From Exiguobacterium qingdaonense (GTDB taxonomy: Bacteria; Bacillota; Bacilli; Exiguobacteriales; Exiguobacteriaceae), in contig NZ_JACSKY010000009.1 in assembly GCF_018617855.1 (NCBI RefSeq), forward strand, positions 1 to 64,000: a DNA stretch of 64,000 nucleotides, written 5' to 3'. The notes beneath the pieces were generated by a model, which was not told the origin of the DNA, ran no database searches, and saw only the letters and a program-made list of their open reading frames with translations. The position numbers and the translations under genes were made by a program. This document shows, piece by piece, positions 35,031-44,556 of the stretch. Positions within the stretch are counted from its first letter, which is position 1. Each line of letters opens with the position of its first letter.

Positions 35031-35956
35031 AAACAGTCGGACTACTTGTCATGGCGTACGGCACACCGTACAAACCAGAAGATATCGAGCGGTATTACAC
35101 GCACATTCGCTACGGACGCAAACCGTCACCAGAAGCACTTCAAGATTTGACGGAACGTTACGAAGCGATTGGGGGAGTATCTCCACTCGCGAAGATCACG
35201 ATCGATCAAGCGGAGACGCTTCGTGACATCTTGAACGAGCGTCATGTGGGTGAGATCGAGTTCAAACTGTATATCGGATTGAAGCATATCGAACCGTTCG
35301 TAGAAGACGCGGTCGCGCAAATGGCAAACGACGGCATCAAAGAAGCGGTATCGGTCGTCTTGGCACCTCATTACTCGTCATATAGCGTCAAGTCATACAA
35401 CGGGCGCGCCCACGAAGAGGCGGCGAAGTTTGGGATTGACATTCGTTCGGTAGAGTCATGGTATGATGAGCCGAAGTTTATCAAATGGTGGGCGAATGCG
35501 ATTAACGATACGTATGCGTCATTGCCTGTACCGGCTGAAAAGACATGTCTCATCGTATCGGCGCATAGTCTCCCTGAGAAGATTTTGGCTGGCGGCGACC
35601 CATACCCGGATCAATTGAAAGAGACGGCTGATAAAATTGCCATTGAAACAGGCGTCCCGCACTATGAGATCGGTTGGCAGTCAGAAGGGAACACGCCGGA
35701 TCCATGGATTGGACCTGACGTACAGGATTTGACGGCTGAACTTCATGAAAAATATGGCTATGAGGCGTTCGTCTATACGCCTGTCGGCTTTGTTGCAGAT
35801 CATCTTGAAGTATTGTTCGACAATGACGTCGAGTGTAAAGTCGTCTGTGACCGTCTAGGTGTTCACTACGCACGTCCGGCTATGCCAAACGCAGAGCGAA
35901 GCTTCATCGAAGCCATCGCGGATCGAATGGAAAGCGTGATTGTGCATCATGCGTAA
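35027..35956 (+). CDS. hemH: coproporphyrin III ferrochelatase
   Basis: Inserts iron into coproporphyrin III in the Gram-positive haem route (CpfC in newer naming). The 309-residue protein is the water-soluble type. Motifs: [18 protein letters not shown] at the start, LAPHYSSYS (about 110) and SAHSLPEKI (about 182), which hold active-site histidines. Start codon lies in the ATGA overlap with hemE. hemY starts inside its end. Confidence 0.93.
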   Translation: MKTVGLLVMAYGTPYKPEDIERYYTHIRYGRKPSPEALQDLTERYEAIGGVSPLAKITIDQAETLRDILNERHVGEIEFKLYIGLKHIEPFVEDAVAQMANDGIKEAVSVVLAPHYSSYSVKSYNGRAHEEAAKFGIDIRSVESWYDEPKFIKWWANAINDTYASLPVPAEKTCLIVSAHSLPEKILAGGDPYPDQLKETADKIAIETGVPHYEIGWQSEGNTPDPWIGPDVQDLTAELHEKYGYEAFVYTPVGFVADHLEVLFDNDVECKVVCDRLGVHYARPAMPNAERSFIEAIADRMESVIVHHA

Positions 35957-37334
35957 ATTCACGATTATCGGTGGTGGGATCACAGGTCTCACCGCCGCTT
36001 TTTATGCGGAGCGTTATTTGCCGGAAGACGTGACGATCACGTTGCTCGAGGCGACCGACCGCCTCGGTGGGAAAATTGATACGTACGAGACGGGAGAGTT
36101 TGCCGTGGAAAGAGGTCCAGATTCGTATGTCTTTCGAAAGACGGCGATGACGGAACTAATTGAAGATGTTGGCTTAGGCGATGAGCTCGTCCGAAATGGC
36201 GTCGGGCAAGCTTACGTCCTTCATCATGATGGGCTCCACCCGATTCCGAAGCAGACGGTGATGGGGATTCCCCTCGACGTCAATGCATTTCGTGAGACGA
36301 CGTTGCTCTCGGAAGAAGAACACGAGGACTTGAAACGCATGTTGCTGACACCCCCTAATGTAGAGGCTCCAGATTCGGACGTTTCACTCGGTCTTTACCT
36401 TCGTGAACGTGTCGGAGACCCGATTGTCGATCGGTTAATCGAACCGTTGCTTTCAGGGATTTATGCCGGTGACATCGATCAGATGAGTGCGATGTCGACG
36501 TTCCCACAGTTCATCGAAGGGGAGAAGAAATACGGGAACCTATACGAAGGGATGCGCCATTTACGTCCTGAACAACGAGTCGCGGAAGTCGGCGCGAAGA
36601 AGGTCGGTCAGTTCGCCTCGTTGAAACGGGGACTTAAATCACTTACAGACCGTCTGGCTGAGCGATTAGAACGGACGGAGATTGTATTGAACTGTTCAGT
36701 CGAACAAATGTCCGAGCGCGAGGATGGGTATCGATTGTTTACGAATCGTGGAGATATCGATACAGACCATCTCCTATTGACGGTCCCACCACGTCTCATC
36801 CGTCAGTTTCTCCCGAAAGTCGATAGTGAATTTTTGGCAGACATGAAGCCGCATGCGACGGCGACTTGTTCGCTTGTATTTAAAGAGGGGGATATCGATC
36901 TTCCATTCGTCGGAACAGGATTCGTCGCGAGTCAGGAAGCGGACGTGACGATTACGGCGTGTACGTTTATCGACCAGAAGTGGCCCCATGCCGTGCCGAA
37001 AGGGTATCATGTCCTTCGTGTCTTTTTAGGTCGTCCGGGAGCGGATGAAATCGTCGAAGCGTCCGATGAGGAAATCATCGAGACGGCGTTACACGATCTT
37101 CGTGGTCTCATGCGTATCCATCGTGCTCCGATCCAGACGGTCGTCAGCCGACTCCGCGATGGCCTGCCACCATATGCCGTTTTTCATGCGGACCGCGTCA
37201 AAGCACTCCGTGCCGAAATGAGCCGGATATACCCAGGCGTCATTCTTGCCGGAATCGCCTATGACGGAATCGGGATGCCAGACTGTGTGAAAAGTGTACG
37301 GGAACAAGTAAAGGCAGTGAGTCGTACATTTTGA
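35949..37334 (+). CDS. hemY: coproporphyrinogen III oxidase (HemY/CgoX)
   Basis: FAD enzyme that oxidises coproporphyrinogen III to coproporphyrin III, upstream of the ferrochelatase. The 461-residue protein starts with the dinucleotide-binding motif [16 protein letters not shown] and carries [15 protein letters not shown] at 35949 overlaps hemH by 8 bp. The C-terminal [13 protein letters not shown] is the flavin-contacting end typical of the family. It ends the operon; hemQ, needed for the last step, is not in the window. Confidence 0.93.
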   Translation: MRKFTIIGGGITGLTAAFYAERYLPEDVTITLLEATDRLGGKIDTYETGEFAVERGPDSYVFRKTAMTELIEDVGLGDELVRNGVGQAYVLHHDGLHPIPKQTVMGIPLDVNAFRETTLLSEEEHEDLKRMLLTPPNVEAPDSDVSLGLYLRERVGDPIVDRLIEPLLSGIYAGDIDQMSAMSTFPQFIEGEKKYGNLYEGMRHLRPEQRVAEVGAKKVGQFASLKRGLKSLTDRLAERLERTEIVLNCSVEQMSEREDGYRLFTNRGDIDTDHLLLTVPPRLIRQFLPKVDSEFLADMKPHATATCSLVFKEGDIDLPFVGTGFVASQEADVTITACTFIDQKWPHAVPKGYHVLRVFLGRPGADEIVEASDEEIIETALHDLRGLMRIHRAPIQTVVSRLRDGLPPYAVFHADRVKALRAEMSRIYPGVILAGIAYDGIGMPDCVKSVREQVKAVSRTF

Positions 37335-37344
37335 GATTTTATGA

Positions 37345-37381
37345 AGGGAGGGCTCGGATTGTTCCGGAACCCTCTCTTTTT
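37345..37381 (+). terminator. terminator of hemEHY
   Basis: Stem AGGGAGGGCTCGG with an imperfect complement TTCCGGAACCCTCTCT, then Ts. Confidence 0.6.
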
Positions 37382-37421
37382 GATATAGTAAGAAGCGAAA
37401 GAGAAAAAGGAGTGATGAGAG

Positions 37422-38309
37422 ATGGCGACATATAAACTTTTTGTGTCTGACATGGACGGTACGATTTTGCACAATCACACGACGATTGCGAAAGAAACGG
37501 CAGAAATCGTTCACGAGGCAGAGGCGGCTGGGATTCGTTTTGCGATTGCGACGGGACGCAACTATGTGAATGCGAAACAAATTTTAGATGAGGTTGGGCT
37601 CTCTTGTCCAATCGTGTCATCGAATGGTGGGCGTGTGCTCGACGCTTCGGGCGAAATTCTTCATGAAATTGATTTGACGACAGAAGAGGCACTTCAAATC
37701 ATTCATGTCCTTCATCATGATCACAAGTATGCGGACGTCTTTTACGAGATGTACACGGAAGGCGGACTCGTCGCAAGCCGAGGTGATTTGATTGAAGCGT
37801 CGATGAAGAACTTAAAAGCGAACGGGGACGACCGCTCGCTCGAAATGTATGAGTTTTTCAAAAATCGTTACTACGTCAATGAAGATGTGAAGCTCGTCGA
37901 AGACATCGAGGACTTTGTTCGTCACGAAGCGGGACGCGTCTATAAGTTCATTGCGTTTTCGAGTCATCTTGAGAAGATGACTGCTCTATGGAAAGAAATC
38001 GATGAAACTGTCGAGGGTGTGTATGTCACGTCCTCAGGGAACGACAACATCGAAGTGATGGCTCATGGTGCGGATAAAGGGAACGGTGTGGCGAAACTCG
38101 CCGAGCACTATGGTATCGATTTATCGGAAGTCGTCGTCATCGGTGACAACTTGAACGACGTACCGATGTTCAAAGTGGCCGGTAAAGCGATTGCGATGGG
38201 GAACAGTCATGAAGACTTGATCGCGCTCAGCGACCATGTCACTGAACGTCATGATGAATACGGTGTGGCGAACGCCTTGAAACGAGTCATGAACGGTGAG
38301 TGGAAGTAA
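37422..38309 (+). CDS. Cof-type HAD-IIB phosphatase
   Basis: Haloacid-dehalogenase hydrolase of 295 residues, likely a sugar-phosphate or flavin phosphatase. Motif I is SDMDGTIL (Asp9 nucleophile, Asp11), motif II SSNGG, and motif IV GDNLNDVPMF near residue 240. The class IIB cap lies between about 85 and 190. The TAxxHIS-like ATGRNY follows motif I. AAAGGAGTG precedes the ATG. It appears monocistronic; substrate cannot be told from sequence. Confidence 0.88.
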   Translation: MATYKLFVSDMDGTILHNHTTIAKETAEIVHEAEAAGIRFAIATGRNYVNAKQILDEVGLSCPIVSSNGGRVLDASGEILHEIDLTTEEALQIIHVLHHDHKYADVFYEMYTEGGLVASRGDLIEASMKNLKANGDDRSLEMYEFFKNRYYVNEDVKLVEDIEDFVRHEAGRVYKFIAFSSHLEKMTALWKEIDETVEGVYVTSSGNDNIEVMAHGADKGNGVAKLAEHYGIDLSEVVVIGDNLNDVPMFKVAGKAIAMGNSHEDLIALSDHVTERHDEYGVANALKRVMNGEWK

Positions 38310-38314
38310 AAGAT

Positions 38315-38344
38315 TTGTCGAGGCATCGACTCGTTTCGTATAAT
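38315..38344 (+). promoter_or_regulatory. lplJ promoter with dyad over the -10 box
   Basis: TTGTCG (38315-38320), 18-bp spacer, TATAAT (38339-38344). ACTCG (38329-38333) and CGAGT (38346-38350) form an inverted repeat around the -10 box. Confidence 0.5.
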
Positions 38345-38379
38345 ACGAGTAATGACATCCGACTAGGAGGAAATAGACT

Positions 38380-39369
38380 GTGAAATTTATTTTTAATCCG
38401 GATATCCGCGACCCGAAAATCAACTTGGCGGTTGAAGAGTATATCTTGAAACACTTGAACGTAGACCATGAAGATTATTTCCTGTTCTACATCAATGGAC
38501 CCTCGATTATTATTGGGAAAAACCAAAACACGTCAGAAGAAGTCAATTTGAAATACATCGAAGAGAACGGGATTGATGTCGTTCGACGTCTCTCTGGTGG
38601 GGGAGCCGTCTATCATGATGAAGGAAACTTGAACTTCAGCTTCATTACAAAAGATGATGGCAACTCGTTCAATAACTATAAGAAGTTTACGCAACCAATC
38701 GTGGATGCATTACGTAAACTTGGCGTAGAGGCAGAACTGACGGGTCGCAACGATATTCAGGTCGGTGAACGTAAGATCAGCGGGAACGCCCAGTTCACGA
38801 CGCGCGGGCGCATGTTCAGCCACGGGACGCTCATGTTCAACTCAAACATTGAAGAAGTCGTCAACTCGCTCAACGTCTCGGAAGAGAAAATGCGTTCAAA
38901 AGGAATCAAATCGGTTCGCAGTCGCGTGGCGAACATCACGGAATTTTTAGAGCGTGAGATGGAGATGGACCATTTCGTCGAGGCGCTCCTGCATTCAATT
39001 TATGATGGGGAGCAGCCGGAGCGCTATGTGCTTCGTGACGAGGATTGGGAAATCGTTCATGATATCTCGAAGGAGCGCTACGCAAACTGGGACTGGAACT
39101 TCGGGAAATCACCGAAGTTCGACGTCGAGTCGAAACGTCGCTTCCCAATCGGAACGATTGATGTTCGCATGAACGTCAACAAAGGGACGGTGACAGAGGC
39201 GAAGATTTACGGTGATTTCTTCGGTGTCGGAAACATCCAGGATGTCGAGCAAGCGCTCGTCGGAACTCGCTTCGAACGTGCCGCCATCCGTGAGCAATTG
39301 ATGCAACTCGATTTAAAGCATTACTTCGGTAACGTCGAGCTCGAGGAATTGGTTGATTTGATTAGTTAA
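38380..39369 (+). CDS. lplJ: lipoate-protein ligase
   Basis: Attaches scavenged lipoate to apoproteins such as GcvH and E2 subunits. The 329-residue protein has the ligase motif RRLSGGGAVYHDEGNLNFSF (about 69-88) and the lysine-containing GRNDIQVGERKISGNAQ loop, plus a C-terminal accessory domain (about 250-329). The length fits LplA/LplJ. Start is GTG at 38380, with AGGAGG about 9 bp upstream. It has its own promoter and terminator. Confidence 0.9.
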   Translation: MKFIFNPDIRDPKINLAVEEYILKHLNVDHEDYFLFYINGPSIIIGKNQNTSEEVNLKYIEENGIDVVRRLSGGGAVYHDEGNLNFSFITKDDGNSFNNYKKFTQPIVDALRKLGVEAELTGRNDIQVGERKISGNAQFTTRGRMFSHGTLMFNSNIEEVVNSLNVSEEKMRSKGIKSVRSRVANITEFLEREMEMDHFVEALLHSIYDGEQPERYVLRDEDWEIVHDISKERYANWDWNFGKSPKFDVESKRRFPIGTIDVRMNVNKGTVTEAKIYGDFFGVGNIQDVEQALVGTRFERAAIREQLMQLDLKHYFGNVELEELVDLIS

Positions 39370-39376
39370 GATGGTC

Positions 39377-39406
39377 AGGGCGATCTCTACGGAGGTCGTC
39401 CTTTTT
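39377..39406 (+). terminator. terminator of lplJ
   Basis: Stem AGGGCGATCTC with complement GGAGGTCGTCCT and T-run. Confidence 0.65.
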
Positions 39407-39435
39407 GGCAGTTTCGTGAACGTTTACCGAACAGA

Positions 39436-39464
39436 TTGAACCGATACGAAAGAAGGCGTATCAT
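39436..39464 (+). promoter_or_regulatory. promoter of the EIIA-like gene
   Basis: TTGAAC (39436-39441), 17-bp spacer, TATCAT (39459-39464). Confidence 0.6.
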
Positions 39465-39470
39465 AATTTG

Positions 39471-39484
39471 TGCAAGCGCTTTCG
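39471..39484 (+). promoter_or_regulatory. cre-like site after the EIIA-like promoter
   Basis: TGCAAGCGCTTTCG matches the relaxed cre consensus TGNAANCGNWNNCA except for the last base. It begins 7 bp after the -10 box, at the likely transcription start, where CcpA would repress. Confidence 0.55.
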
Positions 39485-39516
39485 TGGTTGTTGTCATTAA
39501 ATGAGGAGGAGTATGC

Positions 39517-39990
39517 ATGTATCGAATGCTGAGTGAATGGATGGATTCGAGTCGTATGTGGGTGACGGAACAAGTGACTTTTGAACGTGCTGTCAATGCG
39601 GTAGGTTTAGAGTTAGAACGTAAAGGGATGGTCGATTCTTCTTTTACACAGATTGTCCTCGATCAAGAGACGATTATTCCTTCTGGAGTGAGCGATGTGG
39701 CCGTACCGGTTGCCGTCATCGATGTGCCCCTCTCCATTTCAAAAAAGGACGGCATCTCGCTCCTTCATCTGCTCAACCCGTGTGAGGTCAAAACGATCAC
39801 CGGGGAAACAATACAGGCGGAAGCCGTCTTGTTGATCACCGCGACGAATGAACCGAAAAAACAGGCGTACCATAAACTGATTGATGATTTACTCATGGAC
39901 GACGAGGCACTCCAAGCGCTCGTGCATGTTCAAAGCCGTACCGGATTGTTTCACTTAAAGTCGAACTTTTTGGAAGCGTTTTCTTATTGA
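39517..39990 (+). CDS. degenerate PTS EIIA-like protein (active-site His missing)
   Basis: A 157-residue protein that aligns by eye with PTS EIIA domains of the mannitol/fructose/galactitol class: ERAVNAVGLELERKGMVDSS, then IVLDQE, the loop leading to AVPV, and AVLLITATNEP with the last helices (about 105-140). In EIIA the loop reads (I/V)A(I/V)PH, with the histidine that takes phosphate from HPr. Here residue 65 is valine, so phosphotransfer by the usual route is not possible. No PTS permease is nearby. GAGGAGGAG precedes the ATG. A regulatory role is inferred. Confidence 0.55.
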   Translation: MYRMLSEWMDSSRMWVTEQVTFERAVNAVGLELERKGMVDSSFTQIVLDQETIIPSGVSDVAVPVAVIDVPLSISKKDGISLLHLLNPCEVKTITGETIQAEAVLLITATNEPKKQAYHKLIDDLLMDDEALQALVHVQSRTGLFHLKSNFLEAFSY

Positions 39991-40020
39991 ATCATTTCAT
40001 GTACAATAGAAGTAATTGAA

Positions 40021-40047
40021 AAGGGCGCGGACAACGTGCTCTTTTTT
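40021..40047 (+). terminator. terminator of the EIIA-like gene
   Basis: Stem AAGGGCGCG/CGTGCTCTT with GACAA loop and six Ts. Confidence 0.7.
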
Positions 40048-40059
40048 ATGGCTCAAAAG

Positions 40060-40077
40060 TGAATCATCATTCATTTA
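40060..40077 (+). promoter_or_regulatory. FadR-like operator upstream of the acyl-CoA ligase
   Basis: TGAATCATCATTCATTTA matches 13 of 16 defined positions of the B. subtilis FadR consensus TGAATGANTANTCATTCA (recalled). It lies 13 bp before the ATG of an acyl-CoA ligase gene. Confidence 0.5.
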
Positions 40078-40090
40078 AAGGGGGATTACC

Positions 40091-41638
40091 ATGGCAAACT
40101 TAGTCAAGTCGCTACAAGAAGTAGTGGCCGCTCACCCGCAGAAAGCGGCGTATGTGTTTGGGGAAGACACGGTGAGTTACGGACAGTTTTATGGGCAGGT
40201 CAAGGCGATGGCGTCGACGCTTGAACAAAAGGGTATTGGACAAGGCGACCACGTCGCGCTCGTTCTCGGAAACAGCCCTGCGTTCCTAATTTCGTACTTC
40301 GCCGTGTTGTCACGGGGAGGGGTCGTCATTCCGATCAACCCTACATACACGCCTGATGAGATGGCCTATATTTTGCTCGATGGGGATGTGAAGGGGATCG
40401 TCGGGTTATCGCCTCTCGTCGCAAAAGCAGAAACGATGCTCGCGAAGCTGCCTCAGCTGAAGCTTGTCGTCTCGGTGCCATATGCCGATATCCCGGCATT
40501 GAAGCGGGAAGGCGCGATCGAGTTCATTCCGTTTGCGGAGGCGTTCGCTCCATCTGAAGGCACGTTCATCGAAGTGGATGAAGAAGAAGTCGCGGTCATC
40601 CTTTATACGAGTGGGACGACGGGAAAACCGAAAGGGGCTCTGCTCACGCATCGGAACTTGTTCTCGAACGCCCATTCGATCGGGGAATATTTGGACATCA
40701 CACCAGAGGACAAAGCGTTGGCGGCATTGCCGATGTTCCACGTCTTTTGTTTGACGGTCATCGTTAATGCACCGCTCCTTCGCGGGGCGACGATTGTGAT
40801 CTTACCGAAGTTCTCACCGCAAGAGGTGTTCGATTTAGTGCCGAAACATCGGGTGACGTTGTTTGCCGGGGTGCCGACGATGTACAATTTCTTGTTACAG
40901 ACCGCGATGAAAGTTCCGGCTTATACATCTTCACTGAAACATGTCCGCGTCTTCGTTTCAGGTGGAGCGAGCTTGCCGGTTCAATTGCTCGAGTCGTTTG
41001 AGCAGATGTTCGAGTGCAAGATACTAGAAGGGTATGGTCTGTCCGAGGCGTCACCGGTCACTTGTTTCAATCCGCTCCACGGCGAGCGTAAGGCCGGATC
41101 GATCGGCCCTTCCATCGTTCACGTCGAAAATAAGGTCGTCGACGAGCTTGGGGAAGAAGTCGGCGTCGGTGAAGTCGGTGAACTGATCGTACGGGGACCG
41201 AACGTCATGAAAGGATATTACAAACTACCAGAAGAGACGATGATGACGCTCCGCGACGGCTGGCTTTATACGGGGGACTTGGCGCGACGAGACGAGGACG
41301 GATACTTCTATATCGTCGACCGGAAGAAGGATATGGTCATCGTCGGAGGATACAATGTATACCCTCGTGAGGTAGAAGAGGTGTTGTATCAACATCCGGA
41401 CATCGTGGAAGCAGCCGTCATTGGTGTGCCGGATGCGGAGCAAGGGGAGGCGGTGAAGGCATTCGTCGTCACGAAACACGAAGGGGTGACGAAAGAGGAC
41501 ATCCGAGCCTATACCGAAACGAAATTAGCAAAATATAAACAACCGGCACAGATTGAAATCATCGAGGAGCTTCCACGAAACACGACCGGTAAGATTTTAC
41601 GGACGGTCTTGAAGAGCGAAGCGTTTCAAAATAGTTGA
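40091..41638 (+). CDS. long-chain fatty-acid CoA ligase-type enzyme
   Basis: ANL-superfamily adenylating enzyme of 515 residues. The ATP motif LYTSGTTGKPKGALLTH (about 171-188), EGYGLSEASP and YTGDLARRDEDGY-x-YIVDRKKDMVIVGG are complete, and the C-terminal catalytic lysine motif PRNTTGKILR is present. The product is probably an acyl-CoA of fatty acids; exact chain length cannot be told. AAGGGGGA precedes the ATG. A FadR-like operator upstream fits fatty-acid catabolism. Confidence 0.88.
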   Translation: MANLVKSLQEVVAAHPQKAAYVFGEDTVSYGQFYGQVKAMASTLEQKGIGQGDHVALVLGNSPAFLISYFAVLSRGGVVIPINPTYTPDEMAYILLDGDVKGIVGLSPLVAKAETMLAKLPQLKLVVSVPYADIPALKREGAIEFIPFAEAFAPSEGTFIEVDEEEVAVILYTSGTTGKPKGALLTHRNLFSNAHSIGEYLDITPEDKALAALPMFHVFCLTVIVNAPLLRGATIVILPKFSPQEVFDLVPKHRVTLFAGVPTMYNFLLQTAMKVPAYTSSLKHVRVFVSGGASLPVQLLESFEQMFECKILEGYGLSEASPVTCFNPLHGERKAGSIGPSIVHVENKVVDELGEEVGVGEVGELIVRGPNVMKGYYKLPEETMMTLRDGWLYTGDLARRDEDGYFYIVDRKKDMVIVGGYNVYPREVEEVLYQHPDIVEAAVIGVPDAEQGEAVKAFVVTKHEGVTKEDIRAYTETKLAKYKQPAQIEIIEELPRNTTGKILRTVLKSEAFQNS

Positions 41639-41644
41639 GTAGAG

Positions 41645-41670
41645 AAGGGCGACCTAGTTCGCCCTTTTTT
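41645..41670 (+). terminator. terminator of the acyl-CoA ligase gene
   Basis: Stem AGGGCGA/TCGCCCT with six Ts. Confidence 0.8.
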
Positions 41671-41681
41671 AATCTTTATAT

Positions 41682-41710
41682 TTGACACCATTACGGGGTA
41701 GGGGTATATT
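41682..41710 (+). promoter_or_regulatory. copper operon promoter with CsoR-type operator
   Basis: TTGACA (41682-41687), 17-bp spacer, TATATT (41705-41710). The spacer and -10 carry ACGGGGTAGGGGTAT, the G-tract pattern of CsoR operators. A repressor here would block polymerase. Confidence 0.7.
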
Positions 41711-41728
41711 GATGGTGAGGTGATCAAC

Positions 41729-42031
41729 ATGGATGAATTTTTGCATGACCAACCACTCGTTCCGCGTGATGATGCCGAACGGGAGGCACTCGGGAAACGT
41801 CTGAAACGAATCGAAGGACAGGTCCGGGGGATTCAGAAGATGGTCGAGAGCGACCGCTATTGTGTCGATATTCTGACACAGACGTCAGCCATTCAGGCCG
41901 CTCTGAAGCAAGTCGAGATGCAACTGTTAGAGCGTCACATGCGCAAGTGTTTGGTTCACGCAAGCGAGACGGAAAACATGGAACCTTACATTGATGAACT
42001 GATGACGATCGTCAGCCGCATCAAAAAATAA
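41729..42031 (+). CDS. csoR: copper-sensing repressor CsoR
   Basis: All-helical DUF156 repressor that leaves DNA on binding Cu(I). The 100-residue protein has the three copper ligands Cys45, His70 and Cys74 at exactly the positions known for B. subtilis CsoR. ATG at 41729 follows GAGGTGATC by about 5 bp; an in-frame GTG at 41720 lies within that site. It is first of csoR-copA-copZ, so it represses its own operon. Confidence 0.93.
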   Translation: MDEFLHDQPLVPRDDAEREALGKRLKRIEGQVRGIQKMVESDRYCVDILTQTSAIQAALKQVEMQLLERHMRKCLVHASETENMEPYIDELMTIVSRIKK

Positions 42032-42042
42032 GGAGGGATTTC

Positions 42043-44151
42043 ATGAAAACCGTTGAGTTATCCATACAAGGTATGACTTGTGCGGCGTGTTCAGCGCGAA
42101 TTGAAAAAGTGTTGAATCGGATGGATGGTGTCGAAGCGACGGTCAACCTTCCGCTCGAGACGGCAACGATTCGTGTCAATGAAGGAATTACAGAAGAAGA
42201 GCTGATCGCTCGGATTGAGAAAATCGGATACGGAGCCGAGCCGAAAGTCGACATGGCACCGCCGCATGATTTGCGTCCATTACAGCGGAAAGTCATCATC
42301 TCCGCGCTGTTGTCGGCCCCACTACTTCTCGTCATGCTGACACATATACCAGGACTCGGTTTCAATGCGCCATGGTTGATGAATCCATGGTGGCAGTTCG
42401 CCCTTGCGACACCCGTCCAGTTTTGGATTGGGGCGCAGTTTTATCAAGGGGCATATAAGAGCTTGAAGAGCGGTTCGGCGAACATGGATGTGCTCGTCGC
42501 GACGGGAACGTCAGCCGCATACTTCTACTCGATTTTTGAAATGATTGTACACCCGATCAATCCCCATCTCTATTTTGAGACGAGTGCAGTGCTCATCACG
42601 CTCGTCTTACTCGGGAAGTGGTTAGAAGGGCGGGCGAAGGAGAAGACGACCGATGCGTTGAAATCACTCTTATCGCTACAGGCGAAAGAGGCCATTCTGT
42701 TTGTCGATGGTGAAGAACGGTCTGCCGCCGTCGAACTCGTCAAAGCAGAAGATATTCTCGTCGTACGTCCCGGAGAGAAGATCCCGGTCGATGGACGGAT
42801 CATCGAGGGAGAGACGGTCATTGATGAATCGATGTTGACCGGTGAATCGATTCCTGCCGAGAAGACGGTCGACGCTGAGGTCGTCGGCGGTACAATCAAC
42901 CAGTCTCATCGTATCCTCATACGGGCGGAACGGGTCGGGAAAGAGACGATGCTCGCTCAAATCGTGCGTGTCGTCGAGCAGGCACAGACGAATAAGGCGC
43001 CGATTCAACGGCAGGCCGACCGCATTTCGGGCGTCTTCGTGCCTATCGTCGTAGCGATTAGTGTCGTCACGTTCGCCGTCTGGGCATTCCTTTTCAATGA
43101 CATCGATACGGCCATCCGTGCGTCAATCGCCGTTCTTGTCATCGCCTGTCCATGTGCCCTCGGCTTGGCGACCCCGACCTCGATCATGGTCGGGACGGGA
43201 CGGTCGGCCGAACAAGGTGTGTTGTTCAAAGGTGGCGGTCAACTGGAATCGCTTAATGAAGCGAACATCGTCGTGTTCGATAAGACCGGTACGTTGACGA
43301 ACGGAACACCGGAAGTAGTGGAAACGTTTGGAGACGAAGCGGCGCTAAGGCGCGCCGTCATGGCGGAGCGACAATCGACGCATCCGTTGGCGGCGGCCAT
43401 CGGTCGAGAGACAGGCGATGGTGTCGTGACAAAAGTAGAAGAGTTGGCCGGTCGAGGTGTCAAAGCGGTCGTCGATGGGGAACAGCTCACCATCGGGTCT
43501 GTCCGAATGATGGAAGAACTCGGATTCGTGTTGCCGGATTGGTCGATGCGAGCGATGACCCCGGTCTATGTCGCAAATGAGAATGGAATCGTCGCGGCAT
43601 TCGGGTTGCAAGATCAACTGAAGCCAAAAAGTCGAGATGTCGTACAAGCGTTGAGTCAAACGCGTGACGTGTACGTCTTGACGGGCGATCGGAAAGAAGT
43701 CGCTTATGCGATTGCCGACGAACTCGGTATCCCACACCGTCATGTCATCGCCGAAGTGCTTCCGGTCGAGAAGGCGGACGAAATCGAACGATTGAAACAA
43801 TTCGGTCGCGTCGCCATGGTAGGGGACGGCATGAATGATGCCCCGGCGCTCGCGGTGGCAGACGTCGGGATTGCATTCGGGAGCGGTACGGATATCGCAC
43901 TCGAGGCGGCGGATGTTACGATTGTAGGGCAAGACGTTGAAGGAGTGAACCGGGCGCTGAACATGAGCCGACTGACGATGAAGAACATTCGTCAAAACCT
44001 GTTTTGGGCGCTCGCCTATAATAGTCTTGGCATACCGGTCGCTGCAGCGGGGTTACTTGCTCCATGGATTGCCGGTGCGGCGATGGCGTTCAGTTCGGTG
44101 TCTGTCGTCTTGAACGCGTTACGATTAAAAACACAAGGAGGATCATCATGA
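42043..44151 (+). CDS. copA: copper-exporting P1B-type ATPase
   Basis: Pumps Cu(I) out of the cytoplasm. The 702-residue protein has one N-terminal HMA domain with Cys13 and Cys16 (GMTCAAC), eight expected helices, the membrane CPC motif (Cys369, Cys371), phosphorylated Asp413 in DKTGTLT, and [11 protein letters not shown]. subtilis CopA has two HMA domains, so this is the shorter form. AAGGAGG precedes the ATG. It overlaps copZ by 4 bp. Confidence 0.95.
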   Translation: MKTVELSIQGMTCAACSARIEKVLNRMDGVEATVNLPLETATIRVNEGITEEELIARIEKIGYGAEPKVDMAPPHDLRPLQRKVIISALLSAPLLLVMLTHIPGLGFNAPWLMNPWWQFALATPVQFWIGAQFYQGAYKSLKSGSANMDVLVATGTSAAYFYSIFEMIVHPINPHLYFETSAVLITLVLLGKWLEGRAKEKTTDALKSLLSLQAKEAILFVDGEERSAAVELVKAEDILVVRPGEKIPVDGRIIEGETVIDESMLTGESIPAEKTVDAEVVGGTINQSHRILIRAERVGKETMLAQIVRVVEQAQTNKAPIQRQADRISGVFVPIVVAISVVTFAVWAFLFNDIDTAIRASIAVLVIACPCALGLATPTSIMVGTGRSAEQGVLFKGGGQLESLNEANIVVFDKTGTLTNGTPEVVETFGDEAALRRAVMAERQSTHPLAAAIGRETGDGVVTKVEELAGRGVKAVVDGEQLTIGSVRMMEELGFVLPDWSMRAMTPVYVANENGIVAAFGLQDQLKPKSRDVVQALSQTRDVYVLTGDRKEVAYAIADELGIPHRHVIAEVLPVEKADEIERLKQFGRVAMVGDGMNDAPALAVADVGIAFGSGTDIALEAADVTIVGQDVEGVNRALNMSRLTMKNIRQNLFWALAYNSLGIPVAAAGLLAPWIAGAAMAFSSVSVVLNALRLKTQGGSS

Positions 44152-44354
44152 AAGAAACAACGTTAACTGTAGAAGGTATGACATGTAATCACTGCAAAGC
44201 GGCAGTGGAGGGAGCATTGAATGAGTTGAACGGTGTCGAATCAGCGACGGTATCTCTTCAAGAGCATCGGGTCGATGTCATTCACCAAGATTCCGTCTCA
44301 CGTGAAGCGATGGTGGAAGCGGTCGAAGAGCAAGGATACGACGTAAAAGCTTAA
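44148..44354 (+). CDS. copZ: copper chaperone CopZ
   Basis: A 68-residue HMA-fold protein with the Cu(I) site Cys13-x-x-Cys16 in GMTCNHC. It carries copper to CopA. ATG at 44148 lies in an ATGA overlap with the copA stop, with AGGAGGATC upstream. A longer frame in the same phase runs back into copA and is not used. Confidence 0.93.
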   Translation: MKETTLTVEGMTCNHCKAAVEGALNELNGVESATVSLQEHRVDVIHQDSVSREAMVEAVEEQGYDVKA

Positions 44355-44362
44355 TCATGGTA

Positions 44363-44391
44363 AAGTCCTGAGTTAATCGGGACTTTTTTTT
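44363..44391 (+). terminator. terminator of csoR-copA-copZ
   Basis: Stem AAGTCCTG/CGGGACTT with eight Ts including stem ends. Confidence 0.75.
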
Positions 44392-44428
44392 GATATTCAA
44401 CGTAGAGGATATATGCTATATTTAATAT

Positions 44429-44447
44429 GATAATGAGAATCGGTATC
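44429..44447 (+). promoter_or_regulatory. Fur box
   Basis: GATAATGAGAATCGGTATC matches 16 of 19 positions of the classic Fur box. It follows a likely promoter, TTGATA (44390-44395) and TATGCT (44412-44417), and lies 17 bp before the small gene at 44464. Confidence 0.65.
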
Positions 44448-44463
44448 AATGGGAGGCGGCATC

Positions 44464-44556
44464 ATGGAGTTGATTATGATTAGTGGAGTACTGGCGCTGA
44501 TTGGTGGGGGAGCGGCGTTTTTGACACAACAAGTACGAACAAATTCAGCCCGTTAA
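44464..44556 (+). CDS. 30-residue single-pass membrane peptide under a Fur box
   Basis: Thirty codons from ATG to TAA, with GGGAGGCGG about 4 bp upstream and a terminator downstream. Residues 2-20 are hydrophobic with a GGGAA bend; the tail is TQQVRTNSAR, positively charged. No family is recognised. A 16/19 Fur box lies just upstream, so it is probably made under iron limitation. B. subtilis has tiny Fur-regulated proteins (FbpA, FbpB, FbpC), but I see no sequence basis to equate them. Confidence 0.6.
   Translation: MELIMISGVLALIGGGAAFLTQQVRTNSAR

Noticed and set aside
43345-43995. Minus-strand frame of 216 codons inside copA
   Set aside because: It is antisense to the highly conserved P-type ATPase core, has no ribosome site, and its composition mirrors copA codons. 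Other long antisense frames (11853-12320, 48323-48835, 55226-55723) are rejected for the same reason.
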